64,000 nucleotides of DNA, from NCBI RefSeq assembly GCF_029223585.1, contig NZ_CP119424.1, positions 248,001 through 312,000 of the forward strand. Reading direction: 5' to 3'. The position numbers and the translations under genes are program-made. The stretch is from Photobacterium sp. DA100. Lineage in GTDB: Bacteria; Pseudomonadota; Gammaproteobacteria; Enterobacterales; Vibrionaceae. Under the pieces are notes generated by a model. It saw nothing but the letters and a program-made list of their open reading frames with translations, was not told the DNA's origin and did not search any database. Below, in pieces: positions 1 to 8,882 of the stretch. How positions within the stretch are numbered: the first letter of the stretch is position 1; each line of letters begins with the position of its first letter.

Positions 1-320
1 CCGTATTCTGGGGTGCCGTAACCATTGTTCTCAAGGTTTGCGGTAAACAACACCAAAGATTTACCACTAAGTTCAAGTGGTTCGATGCCATCAAGGCTGG
101 GCATGGCCTGGGTACAGTCAAGTAAAACGGTATCAGTATTGTAGTGGCTGTCTGCCGGTACTCTGGTATAGCAATCGATATGGGTGCCAATATGGCCAAA
201 GGCATTGACTGAGTCAGACTGTTTCTTGGCCCATTGGTAAGCCGGGTGATCTTCGTTGATCAACAAGCTGATGGACTGGCGTGTGCGATTTGATAGGGCT
301 GATGTCGCTGGGTAAGACAT
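1..320 (-). CDS. Cyclase-family metal-dependent hydrolase, C-terminus outside window
   Basis: About 106 N-terminal residues are present and the reading frame runs off the left edge. The ATG at 320 follows a GGAG ribosome site with good spacing. Residues near 40 read GHIGTHIDCY, the HxGTHxD metal-binding signature of the cyclase / kynurenine formamidase family (PF04199), whose members are soluble Zn or Mn hydrolases of amides or lactones. The substrate cannot be told from this half. The DUF6559 gene lies 124 bases upstream on the same strand, so co-transcription is possible. Confidence 0.75.
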   Translation of the reverse strand, partial: MSYPATSALSNRTRQSISLLINEDHPAYQWAKKQSDSVNAFGHIGTHIDCYTRVPADSHYNTDTVLLDCTQAMPSLDGIEPLELSGKSLVLFTANLENNGYGTPEY

Positions 321-444
321 ACAAAGGCTCCAGTTGGTTGTTGTTAATGTTGGGAGCCATTGTAGGCAAGTCTCGAAATGCCCATTACAAACATTAAGAC
401 TAAAAATATCAAAATAAGGACAGGTTGACTGTCAGGGTGTTTCT

Positions 445-792
445 TTAGTACCTGCTGTTTTGACCGTGGCGGTTCGAAAAGTCATCGGTGTTAGTACCGC
501 CTTTCCAAAGCGACGGTCTGGCCATGTCGATGATCTGGAGGGCGTTAAAGGCCGTGCCGGCGAATAGGCCATCTGCAAGCTCTTGGTGCAAATCCGGATA
601 TTGGTCACCAAAAAGTGCGTAGGCATAGTGTTCATAGCGTCGGCTAAGGCCGGACTGCGCCAAAACAGCGGCTATTTGACCGTTGGTATAGGCTTCCCTT
701 GGGCCATAGGATGTCACCAGCATCGGACTGAGTGTCTTGATGTATTTGCGGATAGTTCTTCGTTTGAATAACTGGGTGAACACGAACATCAT
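445..792 (-). CDS. DUF6559-like small protein
   Basis: A 115-residue soluble protein with a basic N-terminus (KRRTIRKYIKTL) followed by a short globular domain. The pattern resembles the DUF6559 family of small uncharacterised gammaproteobacterial proteins; I recognise it from memory only. No signal peptide or catalytic motif is visible. The start is the first of two adjacent ATGs and follows GAGGAG at good spacing. Function unknown. Confidence 0.6.
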   Translation of the reverse strand: MMFVFTQLFKRRTIRKYIKTLSPMLVTSYGPREAYTNGQIAAVLAQSGLSRRYEHYAYALFGDQYPDLHQELADGLFAGTAFNALQIIDMARPSLWKGGTNTDDFSNRHGQNSRY

Positions 793-846
793 TGCTCTCC
801 TCTGCTCAAAAGTCTATTAATACAGTGTTCAATAGATTTTGGCAAC

Positions 847-1749
847 CTAAGTGTGGTGGTGATCGTCGTCCAATGCCTCTGCAATAAAGTCGATAAAAGC
901 CCTGATACGCAAAGGCAATGAGTGGCTGGCCTTATAGACGGCATACAAAGGGATAGTTTGCTTGTTGTAGCCCGTCAGTACCTGAACCAATTCGCCGGTT
1001 GCTTCATAGGGGGTAACCATCCAGTGGGGCAAGATGCTGATCCCCTGTCCTAGGACTGCCATCTTCAGCAGCATTTCTGGGCTGTCTGTCCGGAAATATT
1101 CATTCAGGGGCACTTTTTCTGATTGGCCCTCGCGGCTGGTCAATGTCCAAACATTGGACGGGTATACCAACGAATATGTCAGGCATTGATGGCCGGTTAG
1201 TTCGCTAGCGGTTTGGGGCGAACCGTGGCGCTGAAGGTAATCGGGGGAGGCGCAATAGACCATGGTATTTTCCATCAGCTGTTTGGCTTTCAGTCCTGAA
1301 TCCTTGAGGTAAGACGCGCGGAAAGCAATATCGATATTATCGCGGTAGAGATCGATGTGCTGATCATTGAGGGATAAGTCGATGTCGACTTCTGGATGCA
1401 ATGCCATGAAGTCAGCAATCGGCTCTGCCAGCAGGTGCAGTCCGAGTGACGTGGGCATTGATAGTGCCAGCCTCCCTTTTGCTGTGAGCTGTTCACCTTT
1501 TAGCATCGTCTCGAAGCCGTCATGTTCTTCCAGCAGGCGCAGGGCGTGCTGATAATAGGCCTCTCCCGCGTCGGTTAGAGACAACTGGCGGCTTGTTCGG
1601 TGCAGCAGCAAAACCGATAGTTGCTGTTCAAGCCAGGCGACTTTCTTACTCACGCTGCCTTGGGTGATGTTGTGTGCATGGGCGACAGCGGTAAAGCTGC
1701 CAAGTTGAACGACGCGGATAAACGTCCGGATACAGTCTAGTTTGTCCAT
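847..1749 (-). CDS. LysR-family transcriptional regulator
   Basis: A 300-residue protein of standard LysR length. The N-terminal winged helix-turn-helix spans about residues 1-60 (FTAVAHAHNITQGSVSKKV, then LEQQLSVLLLHR) and the rest is the periplasmic-binding-protein-like effector domain. The central pattern (KGRLALSMPTSLG, then DIAFR) is that of the CrgA/AaeR-like branch that often controls adjacent oxidoreductase or membrane genes. It is divergent from the DoxX-like gene starting at 1852, which is the obvious candidate target. The effector is unknown. Confidence 0.9.
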   Translation of the reverse strand: MDKLDCIRTFIRVVQLGSFTAVAHAHNITQGSVSKKVAWLEQQLSVLLLHRTSRQLSLTDAGEAYYQHALRLLEEHDGFETMLKGEQLTAKGRLALSMPTSLGLHLLAEPIADFMALHPEVDIDLSLNDQHIDLYRDNIDIAFRASYLKDSGLKAKQLMENTMVYCASPDYLQRHGSPQTASELTGHQCLTYSLVYPSNVWTLTSREGQSEKVPLNEYFRTDSPEMLLKMAVLGQGISILPHWMVTPYEATGELVQVLTGYNKQTIPLYAVYKASHSLPLRIRAFIDFIAEALDDDHHHT

Positions 1750-1753
1750 TACT

Positions 1754-1768
1754 ATTCCTGTTTGGAAT
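1754..1768. promoter_or_regulatory. Candidate LysR operator (ATTCC-N5-GGAAT)
   Basis: A perfect 5-bp inverted repeat with a 5-base spacer lies five bases upstream of the LysR start, between it and the divergent DoxX-like gene. The T-N11-A geometry is typical of LysR sites. A further GGAAT occurs near 1807. Binding is inferred. Confidence 0.4.
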
Positions 1769-1851
1769 GTTTGGTAATCAATTTTAGCTATATATCAAGT
1801 GTAATTGGAATGTTTATGATTGTCCCCGGGTTAAATAACGGGACAGATATC

Positions 1852-2220
1852 ATGACGACCACTCAAACTATTATCACAACTCTTCTCGGCGCGTTCTTCG
1901 TGTTTGCAAGCTCAGTCAAACTGCTAGGCTGGCACAAGTTGATTTTTACTACCCAGTTGGCCTTCTTTGTGAAGTATGGCCTTAACCGGCAATGGATGTT
2001 CATGGTGGGAGCCATTGAGTTGACTGCTGCGGTGCTGATTATCTCTCCGCTGTTAATAACAGTACCGATTGCTGCGTCCTTATCTTTAGTCGGGGCGGCA
2101 GGCCTAGCCGCCGTGTCATTTGGCGCGATTGCCTGCCACCTATGGTTCGACTCCTGGCGGGATGGCATACCAGCAATGGTTACTTTGGTGTTGTCAGGCT
2201 ATTTACTGCTGGTAATGTAA
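1852..2220 (+). CDS. DoxX-like family membrane protein
   Basis: A 122-residue protein with four hydrophobic segments (about residues 6-22, 43-63, 68-92 and 105-122), matching the DoxX-like family (PF13564). I start it at the ATG at 1852, because the longer frame from 1762 adds a tail that is unlikely to be translated and overlaps the putative LysR operator. DoxX-like proteins are small inner-membrane proteins, in some cases linked to thiol or respiratory redox chemistry; the role here is unknown. It ends next to the convergent sensor kinase gene, whose stop overlaps its last 41 bases. Confidence 0.75.
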   Translation: MTTTQTIITTLLGAFFVFASSVKLLGWHKLIFTTQLAFFVKYGLNRQWMFMVGAIELTAAVLIISPLLITVPIAASLSLVGAAGLAAVSFGAIACHLWFDSWRDGIPAMVTLVLSGYLLLVM

Positions 2221-3643
2221 CTTGGAAGGTATTGCCGTTGCCCGAAGAGGCGGGCAGTAGGCAGATCTCCCCGCAGTGGAGGCTGGCGATGTCCCGCACG
2301 ATGGACATCCCCAAGCCGGCCCCATCACCCCGTTCGGTATGGGCGCGAAAGAATTTTTCAAAAATCTTGTCACGGATATCAAGTGGGATAGGCAAGCCGC
2401 TATCGTTGACGGTGACAATGATGTTCGGGTTGGTGAACTGGGCGGTCACGGTGATGTTGGCTGCCCGGCCAGCGTAACGGATAGCATTGTCAATAAGATT
2501 GCTGAACAGAGCCGAGAGCAACAGCGCATGGCCGTTGAACGGCAGGGCGTCGGGACACCTTAGTTCCAGCGATTGCTGGTTGCGCAGGGCTAGCGGAGCC
2601 ATGGTGGCGATGACTTCGCGCAGGATCTCGGCAACATCGCATTTGGTTAAATGATATTGATGGTGTGCTTCGATTTTTGACAGCATCAGAAGTTGTTGGA
2701 TCAGCCGATCGGTACGGTCTATGCCCTTTAGGATTTGTTGCAAATCACTTTGAAGCTCTTGCTGGCGATCACCGGCAAGGGCGATAAGCGCGTTTTCGGT
2801 GTTGAGCCTCAAAACTGACAGCGGGGTTTTCAGCTCGTGCGCGGCAGTTCGGGTAAGCCGTTTTTCTCGCTGCCAGGCTTTGTCGAGCTCGCTGAGCAAG
2901 TAGTTGAGCTGAGAGACCAGCGGGGCCAGTTCGACCGTTGGTTGGCTGACTGTTATCTCGGCAAGATGATTGATGTGGCGATCGGCAATCGCTTCACGTA
3001 ATTCTTTGATGGGCTGAAAGAATTTGTTTGCAAGCAAAATAATAGCCACAGCGATGGCTGCAATTAAGACAAGCTGCGGGATGGCGGTAGACAAGGCTAT
3101 CTCGCCGATTAACTCATTTCTGACCGTCAGCCGCTCGGCAACGACCAGATAAGCGGGTTGCTCTCCCACTAACAGTGCTGGGAGTTGGATTTGGAAACGG
3201 CGCCATTCTTCGCCGTTTATTGTGGTTTGAGAAAACCCCGACAGATCCGGATATCCGATCAGGGCTTCAGGGGCGCCGGGTGACTTAATGACGATTTTCT
3301 CTTGTTGGTAGAACTGGAACATGAGGTTTTTTTCATAGGGATGCCCAAAAGGAGAGGCGGCATCGTCGTCATCGTATTGCTCGATGTCCTGGTACCAATT
3401 GGCATAAGCCTTGGCGCGGGTTTCCTCCGGCTCCTTTAGCATATGCGGCACACTGAGGGCGAGGATCTTGGCGGACTGGCCGAGTCTGGCATCATAGATC
3501 TCTTCGATTTCATGGTGCGTTTCGGAGAAGATCGCCGCCCATGAGATAAGGGCAAGCACCGAGGTGATGCTGACACTGGCAATGATCAGTCGGCGCTTGA
3601 ATGAAAAAATGACCTTATCCCCGCGGCTATTAATTGTTTTCAA
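2180..3643 (-). CDS. Sensor histidine kinase (QseC/PmrB-like)
   Basis: A 487-residue inner-membrane kinase. Transmembrane helices lie at about 17-39 and 187-205, enclosing a periplasmic sensor domain of about 145 residues with an acidic stretch (QYDDDD near 89-95). HAMP and dimerisation regions follow, with the phospho-acceptor H269 in AAHELKTPL. The ATP-binding domain has an N box (NLIDNAIRY, N386), DSG at 414-416, and GDGAGLGMSIV. Its start overlaps the response-regulator gene by 14 bases, so the two are translationally coupled. It is the last gene of the operon starting at 8849. The acidic loop could bind cations as in PmrB, but that is a guess; the signal is unknown. Confidence 0.93.
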   Translation of the reverse strand: MKTINSRGDKVIFSFKRRLIIASVSITSVLALISWAAIFSETHHEIEEIYDARLGQSAKILALSVPHMLKEPEETRAKAYANWYQDIEQYDDDDAASPFGHPYEKNLMFQFYQQEKIVIKSPGAPEALIGYPDLSGFSQTTINGEEWRRFQIQLPALLVGEQPAYLVVAERLTVRNELIGEIALSTAIPQLVLIAAIAVAIILLANKFFQPIKELREAIADRHINHLAEITVSQPTVELAPLVSQLNYLLSELDKAWQREKRLTRTAAHELKTPLSVLRLNTENALIALAGDRQQELQSDLQQILKGIDRTDRLIQQLLMLSKIEAHHQYHLTKCDVAEILREVIATMAPLALRNQQSLELRCPDALPFNGHALLLSALFSNLIDNAIRYAGRAANITVTAQFTNPNIIVTVNDSGLPIPLDIRDKIFEKFFRAHTERGDGAGLGMSIVRDIASLHCGEICLLPASSGNGNTFQVTLPAVNSLTTPK

Positions 3644-4289
3644 TGATATACCCTACACCTCGGATATTTTTTATCAGTGATCCCCCTACTTTTTTACGCA
3701 AGTTGTGAATATGTACCTCGATGGCATTGTCGCTGGCGGTGTCATCCCACCCATGCAGGGCCTGTTGCAGTTTTTCTTTGCTGAGCACACGGCCTGCTTG
3801 AGTCGCTAGGGTAGCCAACAGTTTGAATTCGTTTTTGGTTAGCGAGATGGGCCTGTCTTGTACGGTGACTTCGTTGTTTTTCAGCGAGAGCGATAGGTCG
3901 CCGATTTCCAGTACGGTTTCCGTGCAACCGGCAGCCCGCCGGATCAGGACTCTCAGCCGGGCAAGCAGCTCCTCGAGGGCAAAAGGTTTAACCAGATAGT
4001 CATCCGCGCCGCCATCGAGGCCCTTGACCCGGTCTTCTATATCATCCCTGGCGGTCAAGATAAGGACGGGCAGGGTGTGCCCTTCACGGCGAACACGGTG
4101 AAGCACGTCCAGGCCATCGGTGTCGGGCAGGGTGAGGTCGAGTATCACAGCCATGAAGGTTTCCGTCCGCAAGGCGAGCTCGACCCCGTTACCGAGCTGA
4201 AGCCAGTCGACGGTATAGCCGTGGCGGCTGAGCGAAGCGACCATCGATTCACCGAGCATGCGGTCGTCTTCTACAAGTAGTATTCGCAT
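3630..4289 (-). CDS. OmpR-family response regulator (QseB/PmrA-like)
   Basis: A 219-residue two-domain regulator. The receiver domain has acidic residues EDD at 7-9, phospho-acceptor D51 in ILDLTLPD, and the conserved K101 in LVKPF. The C-terminal winged helix ends IRGVGYIIENN. The sequence is of the QseB/PmrA/TctD branch. That branch typically binds direct repeats of CTTAAG/T-like hexamers with 5-base spacing. Such a repeat occurs at 8899-8915, upstream of the first gene of this same operon, so autogenous control is likely. The gene starts 2 bases after the TPR gene stop and overlaps the kinase gene. Confidence 0.93.
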   Translation of the reverse strand: MRILLVEDDRMLGESMVASLSRHGYTVDWLQLGNGVELALRTETFMAVILDLTLPDTDGLDVLHRVRREGHTLPVLILTARDDIEDRVKGLDGGADDYLVKPFALEELLARLRVLIRRAAGCTETVLEIGDLSLSLKNNEVTVQDRPISLTKNEFKLLATLATQAGRVLSKEKLQQALHGWDDTASDNAIEVHIHNLRKKVGGSLIKNIRGVGYIIENN

Positions 4290-4291
4290 GG

Positions 4292-4921
4292 CTATTGTAG
4301 TTCCTTGAGCTTGGTGGCAATTTCTTGTTGCCTTCCTTGGTCGGCTAATGGCCGGCCCGGGCGAGGGGCAGCGTGCTGGGCTTTTTTCAGGAAGGCAATC
4401 GCTTCGGACTTGCGCCCGTTACGGGCCAGAAAGTCACCGTAAAAATAATTGGGGTCAATGCCGTTGGGGTTAATGGCAAGAGCCTGTTTTAGTAGCTCTT
4501 CAGCCTTGTCATCATCCCCGAAGCTAATCGGCCATCCCGGTACCTGATAGTATAGTGAACCTAAGCTGGTAAATGCTGATCCATCAAGGACTTTTGGATC
4601 GTTTTGGATCACATCTTCTAGCAAAACTTTAGACTCTTTGACCAGTGACAGCGCACTCAGCCCCCCATCGGCACCCGCCAGCGTGCTTTTGTTGATGGCA
4701 AGCCACACTTTGAGGTCGGTACGGTTAGGCTGCTTCGTGAGTGCTTGCTGATTTAAGGTTATATTATTCTTTAAACATTTGATTTTATTATCGTGGTTGA
4801 AGGTGTCATATTGGCATTTGGCCCATTGGTGCTGAATCGTCTGCAAAGAAGCAGGTTCGTCAGCCCAACTGGTTGCGGGTATAACGAGAAAAAGTGCGGC
4901 GATGACTGTGTTATGGCTCAT
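4292..4921 (-). CDS. Exported TPR-type repeat protein
   Basis: A 209-residue protein when started at the ATG at 4921, which follows a clear AAGGAG. A longer frame from 5047 overlaps the SDR gene and is rejected. A signal peptide (about 1-20, ending SWA-DEP) predicts periplasmic location. Helical repeats in the second half (AEELLKQALAINPNG, then NYFYGDFLARNGRKSEAIAFLKKAQ) have TPR character. Two Cys (CQYD and IKCL) may form a disulfide. It sits between the biosynthetic genes and the two-component pair, so it may help sense or handle the pathway product in the periplasm. That role is inference. Confidence 0.75.
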   Translation of the reverse strand: MSHNTVIAALFLVIPATSWADEPASLQTIQHQWAKCQYDTFNHDNKIKCLKNNITLNQQALTKQPNRTDLKVWLAINKSTLAGADGGLSALSLVKESKVLLEDVIQNDPKVLDGSAFTSLGSLYYQVPGWPISFGDDDKAEELLKQALAINPNGIDPNYFYGDFLARNGRKSEAIAFLKKAQHAAPRPGRPLADQGRQQEIATKLKELQ

Positions 4922-4952
4922 GGCTGGCTCCTTAGGTAATCGCTTTACCGGG

Positions 4953-5771
4953 TTAATGGGTTTTATGAGCAAACGCGCTGATAACGGCAGACTGTTTGCG
5001 AATTGCCGCAGAGACAACGGCGGGAAACAGCTGGTTAATGCGGGCAAAGACTTTCTCCGGCCACCCTATCCACCGGGCCGAGACTTCCTGCTCGAGGCTT
5101 CTGACGATGGCGCTGGCCACGACTGGTGGCATATCGGTAGCGTTACCCAACTGGCGGTTCATTTGACTGACACGCTGATCGTTCAGGCTGGTTTCGGTCG
5201 CTCTTGGCGCGATATACAAGACCTTGATGTTGGCCTCTTCCAGCTCGCGGCTTAGCGCTTCGCTAAAGCGGTAGAGCCCGGCTTTGCTGGCGCAGTAGGT
5301 CGTATAACCGGGATAGCCAATGGCTGCGAAGGTCGACCCGACATTGAGGATGAGCCCCGGCCGGTTGAGCCAGCACAATGCCTTTTGGCTGAGCAATATT
5401 GGCGCGACAAGGTTGAGCTTGATTTCCTGCTCGATCGATGGACCGTCCCGCTGGGCCAAAAAGGCAAAATGGTTGACGCCGGCATTGTTGATCACAATAT
5501 CGATTGCTACTCCATCGTTGCGCCATTGCTGGCATTGCTGGGCTAGCGCGTTGAGATCACTGCTACGGGCCAGATCAGCCTTAAAGCACATATGTGGCTG
5601 GCCTGCGTGCTGGCCGTTGGTGGACAGTTGCTGCAGCAGTCTGTCCAGTTTGCGTTGGTCGCGGCCGATCAGAATGAGGTGTGCCCCTTTGCTGGCGAGT
5701 TGACGGGCTAGCTCGCAGCCAATGCCGCCGCAAGCGCCGGTTAGTAATATCCTTTTATTGGTCAGTTCCAT
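4953..5771 (-). CDS. Short-chain dehydrogenase/reductase (SDR)
   Basis: A 272-residue classical SDR. The cofactor motif TGACGGIG is at 11-18, NNAG at 95-98, and the catalytic S146, Y159 and K163 (YCASK) are all present. It is probably NAD(P)H-dependent, because R38 after the second strand (LIGRD) often marks NADP preference. It starts 12 bases after the AMP-ligase/diiron protein stops and is followed after 31 bases by the TPR gene. In this operon it probably reduces or oxidises the acyl-derived intermediate; the substrate is unknown. The C-terminus (about 225-272) is amphipathic and may associate with membrane. Confidence 0.9.
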   Translation of the reverse strand: MELTNKRILLTGACGGIGCELARQLASKGAHLILIGRDQRKLDRLLQQLSTNGQHAGQPHMCFKADLARSSDLNALAQQCQQWRNDGVAIDIVINNAGVNHFAFLAQRDGPSIEQEIKLNLVAPILLSQKALCWLNRPGLILNVGSTFAAIGYPGYTTYCASKAGLYRFSEALSRELEEANIKVLYIAPRATETSLNDQRVSQMNRQLGNATDMPPVVASAIVRSLEQEVSARWIGWPEKVFARINQLFPAVVSAAIRKQSAVISAFAHKTH

Positions 5772-5783
5772 ATTGGCCTACCT

Positions 5784-8168
5784 CTATGCGGCTGAATGTT
5801 GTTCGGTGGCGGAGGCGGCTGTTTCGCCTAGCGGAAGCTGGGCCAGCATTTCGCCATACAGCCGGTAAACCATGTTCGCTCCGTCAACAATGGCTTGCTG
5901 ATCGGCAGGATCGGTGATCCGGTTCATGAGCACCTCGAACAGTTGGATATGCTGTTGGTCGAGGGCGCTGTGTGACATCAGGTAGGTCATTGCTTGGTCA
6001 GGCAGCTCCAAGGTCTTCTGAATATGTGCGGCCATCTGCCCCCCGGCGGCGACACTGGTTCCTTCAAGTACCCACACCATGCCGAAAAAGGCGAGAGGGT
6101 TACCTCGGTCGATTTGGTAGTAGAGGTAAGCGACCATCAATTCGATATGGCAGCCTACTTTGCCGGCTCCGGTATTAGCGCGAACAGGCGCCGTGTCGAC
6201 GTGACAGGCATCGAGATCACTGAGGATCCAATCGTGGTGCCCTTTCTCCTCCTCGATGTATTCCCCTATGGCCTGTCGGAGCCACTCGTATTGCTCTGGC
6301 AGCCTTGAACCACAAGCCATCAGCAGAGGTACCGTGTGTTTGACATGGTGATAGGCCTGAGTCAGAAAGGCGGTGTAGGTGGCGTGGCTTATTCCTCCTT
6401 TGCCGACAGCGTGGAACACGGGAGCTTGGTACATCTGCTCACGGGCGGTTTGGGTTTGTTGTTCTAGTTGGTCAAAAAAGCACGGTGTTGCAGTGAGCTC
6501 GCGGGTTACGTCACTAGTCATCAGGCTGTTCTCCGAAAAGGCAAATAGAGTCATGGGCTTGGTCTGCATAATGTTGTGCATGGCATGGGACCACTGGGTT
6601 TGAAGTTGGCATAGCGGTGCGGTAAATCGTCGGGTAAAAATGTCACGCCGTGGGCGACCATTCGCTGTCAGCAAGCTGGGTTGTGCGCTGAAGCTGGATG
6701 TGATGATGATCCCGCCGATGCGGGCGTAATCGGGGAGCCCGCTGTTCAGCAGGTCAATCGCGTGTTCGATAGCTGCTTTCTGGGTGGTGATATTGGTACC
6801 GTGGGCCAGACCGACGATTGCGGCGAGTTTGTCGCAGCCGTCGCCCACGATAACAGACTGCTGCAAGGCCGGATGGAGATGCGCTTCGGCTTCAATCCAT
6901 TCCGGGGACACGTTCCTGCCGAATCGGGTGATCAGAACGTTTTTGCGGCGGCCGGTGATGTGAAGGAACCCCTGTGCGTCGAGGTAACCTAAGTCTCCGG
7001 TGCGGATTTCCCCCAGCGGAGCCAAAGGCCTGTCACGGGTGTAGCCGAGCATAGAGGGACCGCAGACGATGACTTCCCCTTCTTCGCTGATCCGAACTGA
7101 GCAGTGGGGAAGGGGTTGGCCGACACTGCCAGGCTGGTGGTTTGCAGGGGTGTTCAAGCTGACCACCGAGCCGCATTCGGAGAGCCCGTAACCTTCGAAG
7201 ACCGGAATATTTAACTGCTGGGCATGCTCGAGTAGGGGGCGGGCAACTTTGGCACCACCGACAGCCACGAACTTGAGAGATTCGGCCAGCGTTGGCTGTT
7301 GCTGGCAGAGATGGCACAGTGCATTAAGCAGGGCCGGTGTCAGTACCAGGCTCTCGGGGCGGAACCGGGCGATGGCCGCGGCAAATCGCGCAGCATCGAG
7401 CTGGGCTGAGCCCGTCAAGCCGACTTGCTCGCCTGGCAGGATGAACGAGGTGATCCCCAGCAGGAGCGGTACATACAGTCCGCTGATATTTTCCAGCAAT
7501 GTTGTCAGCGGCAAGATCACCAGGTGGCGGGCGGGGGCGTTCTTCCCTTGTAACTGCTGTGCCAGCGAGCCACTGACGCTGTCGAGCAGATCTTGGTCCA
7601 GGCAAACGCCTTTGGGATGCCCGGTAGAGCCGGAGGTGAAGGTGATTTTACGGGTACCGGCCGGGAGTTGTGCGAAAGCGCTGTCAGCCTGGCGGATGCT
7701 TGTTATCCGGCTTCGCAGGATAAGGGGCTCCCTGAGCTCTGGGTGAAGCGACAACGCAAGCGGTTCGCCGTATGGGTCTGGCAAGGTTTCGAGCAGTGCT
7801 TCGGGCCAGTCGCCCACCAACAGTGCGATATCTGCCTCATCCAGCAGATGCCCGACTTGGGCGGGATGGAAGAAAGCCGGGACAGGAACAAGAACCTTGT
7901 TAGCAGCTATCGCAGCGAGATCAGCTATCGCCCAGGCCAGGCTGTTTTCTAGCCGCAGGGCAATCCGTCCGGCATTGTATGTCTCGAACGTCTGCTGCAA
8001 GGACACGATGGCCTGCCAGAGCTGCCGGTAAGTAAGCGTGAGCATGGGAGAGCGTGTACTGCTCGCTGCGCATCCTTGCAGGGCAATAGCCGCTGGCTGG
8101 GTGGCAGCGTAGTGGGCAATTGCAGCGAGAACCTCTGACGCATATTTGATCTCGTTATGTAGCGGCAT
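5784..8168 (-). CDS. Fused AMP-forming acyl ligase and heme-oxygenase-like diiron domain
   Basis: A 794-residue two-domain protein. I start it at the ATG at 8168 (GGAG upstream), not the TTG at 8183. Residues about 1-525 are an ANL-superfamily adenylation domain with P-loop TFTSGSTGHPKG, GYGLSE and TGDLGY. The A10 motif reads TANGRPRR, so Arg stands where Lys normally catalyses adenylation. Residues about 560-780 are an all-helical TenA/PqqC/heme-oxygenase-like domain. It carries E641-x2-H644, E702 and H733-x3-D737-x2-H740, a ligand set matching the HDO diiron oxidases such as UndA. The likely role is activation of a carboxylic acid followed by oxidative chemistry; the product is unknown. It is the second gene of a six-gene operon. 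Confidence 0.88.
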   Translation of the reverse strand: MPLHNEIKYASEVLAAIAHYAATQPAAIALQGCAASSTRSPMLTLTYRQLWQAIVSLQQTFETYNAGRIALRLENSLAWAIADLAAIAANKVLVPVPAFFHPAQVGHLLDEADIALLVGDWPEALLETLPDPYGEPLALSLHPELREPLILRSRITSIRQADSAFAQLPAGTRKITFTSGSTGHPKGVCLDQDLLDSVSGSLAQQLQGKNAPARHLVILPLTTLLENISGLYVPLLLGITSFILPGEQVGLTGSAQLDAARFAAAIARFRPESLVLTPALLNALCHLCQQQPTLAESLKFVAVGGAKVARPLLEHAQQLNIPVFEGYGLSECGSVVSLNTPANHQPGSVGQPLPHCSVRISEEGEVIVCGPSMLGYTRDRPLAPLGEIRTGDLGYLDAQGFLHITGRRKNVLITRFGRNVSPEWIEAEAHLHPALQQSVIVGDGCDKLAAIVGLAHGTNITTQKAAIEHAIDLLNSGLPDYARIGGIIITSSFSAQPSLLTANGRPRRDIFTRRFTAPLCQLQTQWSHAMHNIMQTKPMTLFAFSENSLMTSDVTRELTATPCFFDQLEQQTQTAREQMYQAPVFHAVGKGGISHATYTAFLTQAYHHVKHTVPLLMACGSRLPEQYEWLRQAIGEYIEEEKGHHDWILSDLDACHVDTAPVRANTGAGKVGCHIELMVAYLYYQIDRGNPLAFFGMVWVLEGTSVAAGGQMAAHIQKTLELPDQAMTYLMSHSALDQQHIQLFEVLMNRITDPADQQAIVDGANMVYRLYGEMLAQLPLGETAASATEQHSAA

Positions 8169-8246
8169 AGTGCTTAACTCCAAAATGCGTGGCTTATTGT
8201 GGTCGGACGGCAGGCGTTCAGGGCCGGTTGCGGTGCGTGAAAAGGG

Positions 8247-8849
8247 TTATCCGGCTTCAACCTGTTGGCTTAGGGCGCCCAAGCGCTTCGACAGTTGCTG
8301 ATAGGCGCTGGGAAGATAGCCGCAGCAGACCCTCGGGTGGTGGCGGTAATAACTGCCCCAGATCTGCTTGGCATTTTCGACATGCTCGGCTTTTGCTTCG
8401 CAGAGCTGAATCGGGGCAAGGCCGAGACGCCGCATCATGGCATAGAGCGGATCGGTGGCGGTGAATACGCACCACTCGAAACCCTGCTCGATAAGGTATT
8501 GGGTCAGCAGTAAGAAGTGTAAAGGTGCCGAGCCTTGGGAGAATGACGCCAGCTGGCCTATTTCAATAAGGTGTTGCCGCTCAACACGTTGTTGGCCGGC
8601 GCTCATTATTAAGGTTTCTGCGGGCGCTGAAAGGTATCCCTCAAGAAACAAGGGCCCGGTACTGGCGACACGGATGCCGCACGCTGATTTAAGCTGGTGC
8701 TGTTTATTGAAAACAGCAAGCAGCAACGGCATGAAGTCGGTGACATTGGCATTGAATGCTAGTCTGTAGCGCTCGGCAATATACCCCTCGACATCTCTGC
8801 GCAATGGATGTTGGCTACCGATGAGCTGAAGCTGGAAGGTTGACAGCAT
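8247..8849 (-). CDS. Thermostable hemolysin (delta-VPH) family protein
   Basis: A 200-residue protein of the T_hemolysin family (PF12261), named from the Vibrio delta-VPH haemolysin. No signal peptide or transmembrane segment is visible, which fits poorly with a pore-forming toxin. The order of motifs (RYRLAFNANV, IEIGQLASF, YAMMRRLGL) resembles GNAT or LuxI-type acyltransferases, so an N-acyltransferase role is an alternative I find attractive; this is inference. A strong AGGGG ribosome site precedes the ATG. It is the first gene of the operon and lies 78 bases ahead of the ligase/diiron gene start. A two-component regulator box lies 50-66 bases upstream. Confidence 0.85.
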   Translation of the reverse strand: MLSTFQLQLIGSQHPLRRDVEGYIAERYRLAFNANVTDFMPLLLAVFNKQHQLKSACGIRVASTGPLFLEGYLSAPAETLIMSAGQQRVERQHLIEIGQLASFSQGSAPLHFLLLTQYLIEQGFEWCVFTATDPLYAMMRRLGLAPIQLCEAKAEHVENAKQIWGSYYRHHPRVCCGYLPSAYQQLSKRLGALSQQVEAG

Positions 8850-8882
8850 TGGCGTTTCCCCTAAACGTTATCCGTTGTGTTC

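Noticed and set aside
7249..7746. A 165-codon plus-strand frame opposite the AMP-ligase gene
   Set aside because: Antisense to the conserved P-loop region; no start signal or family resemblance.
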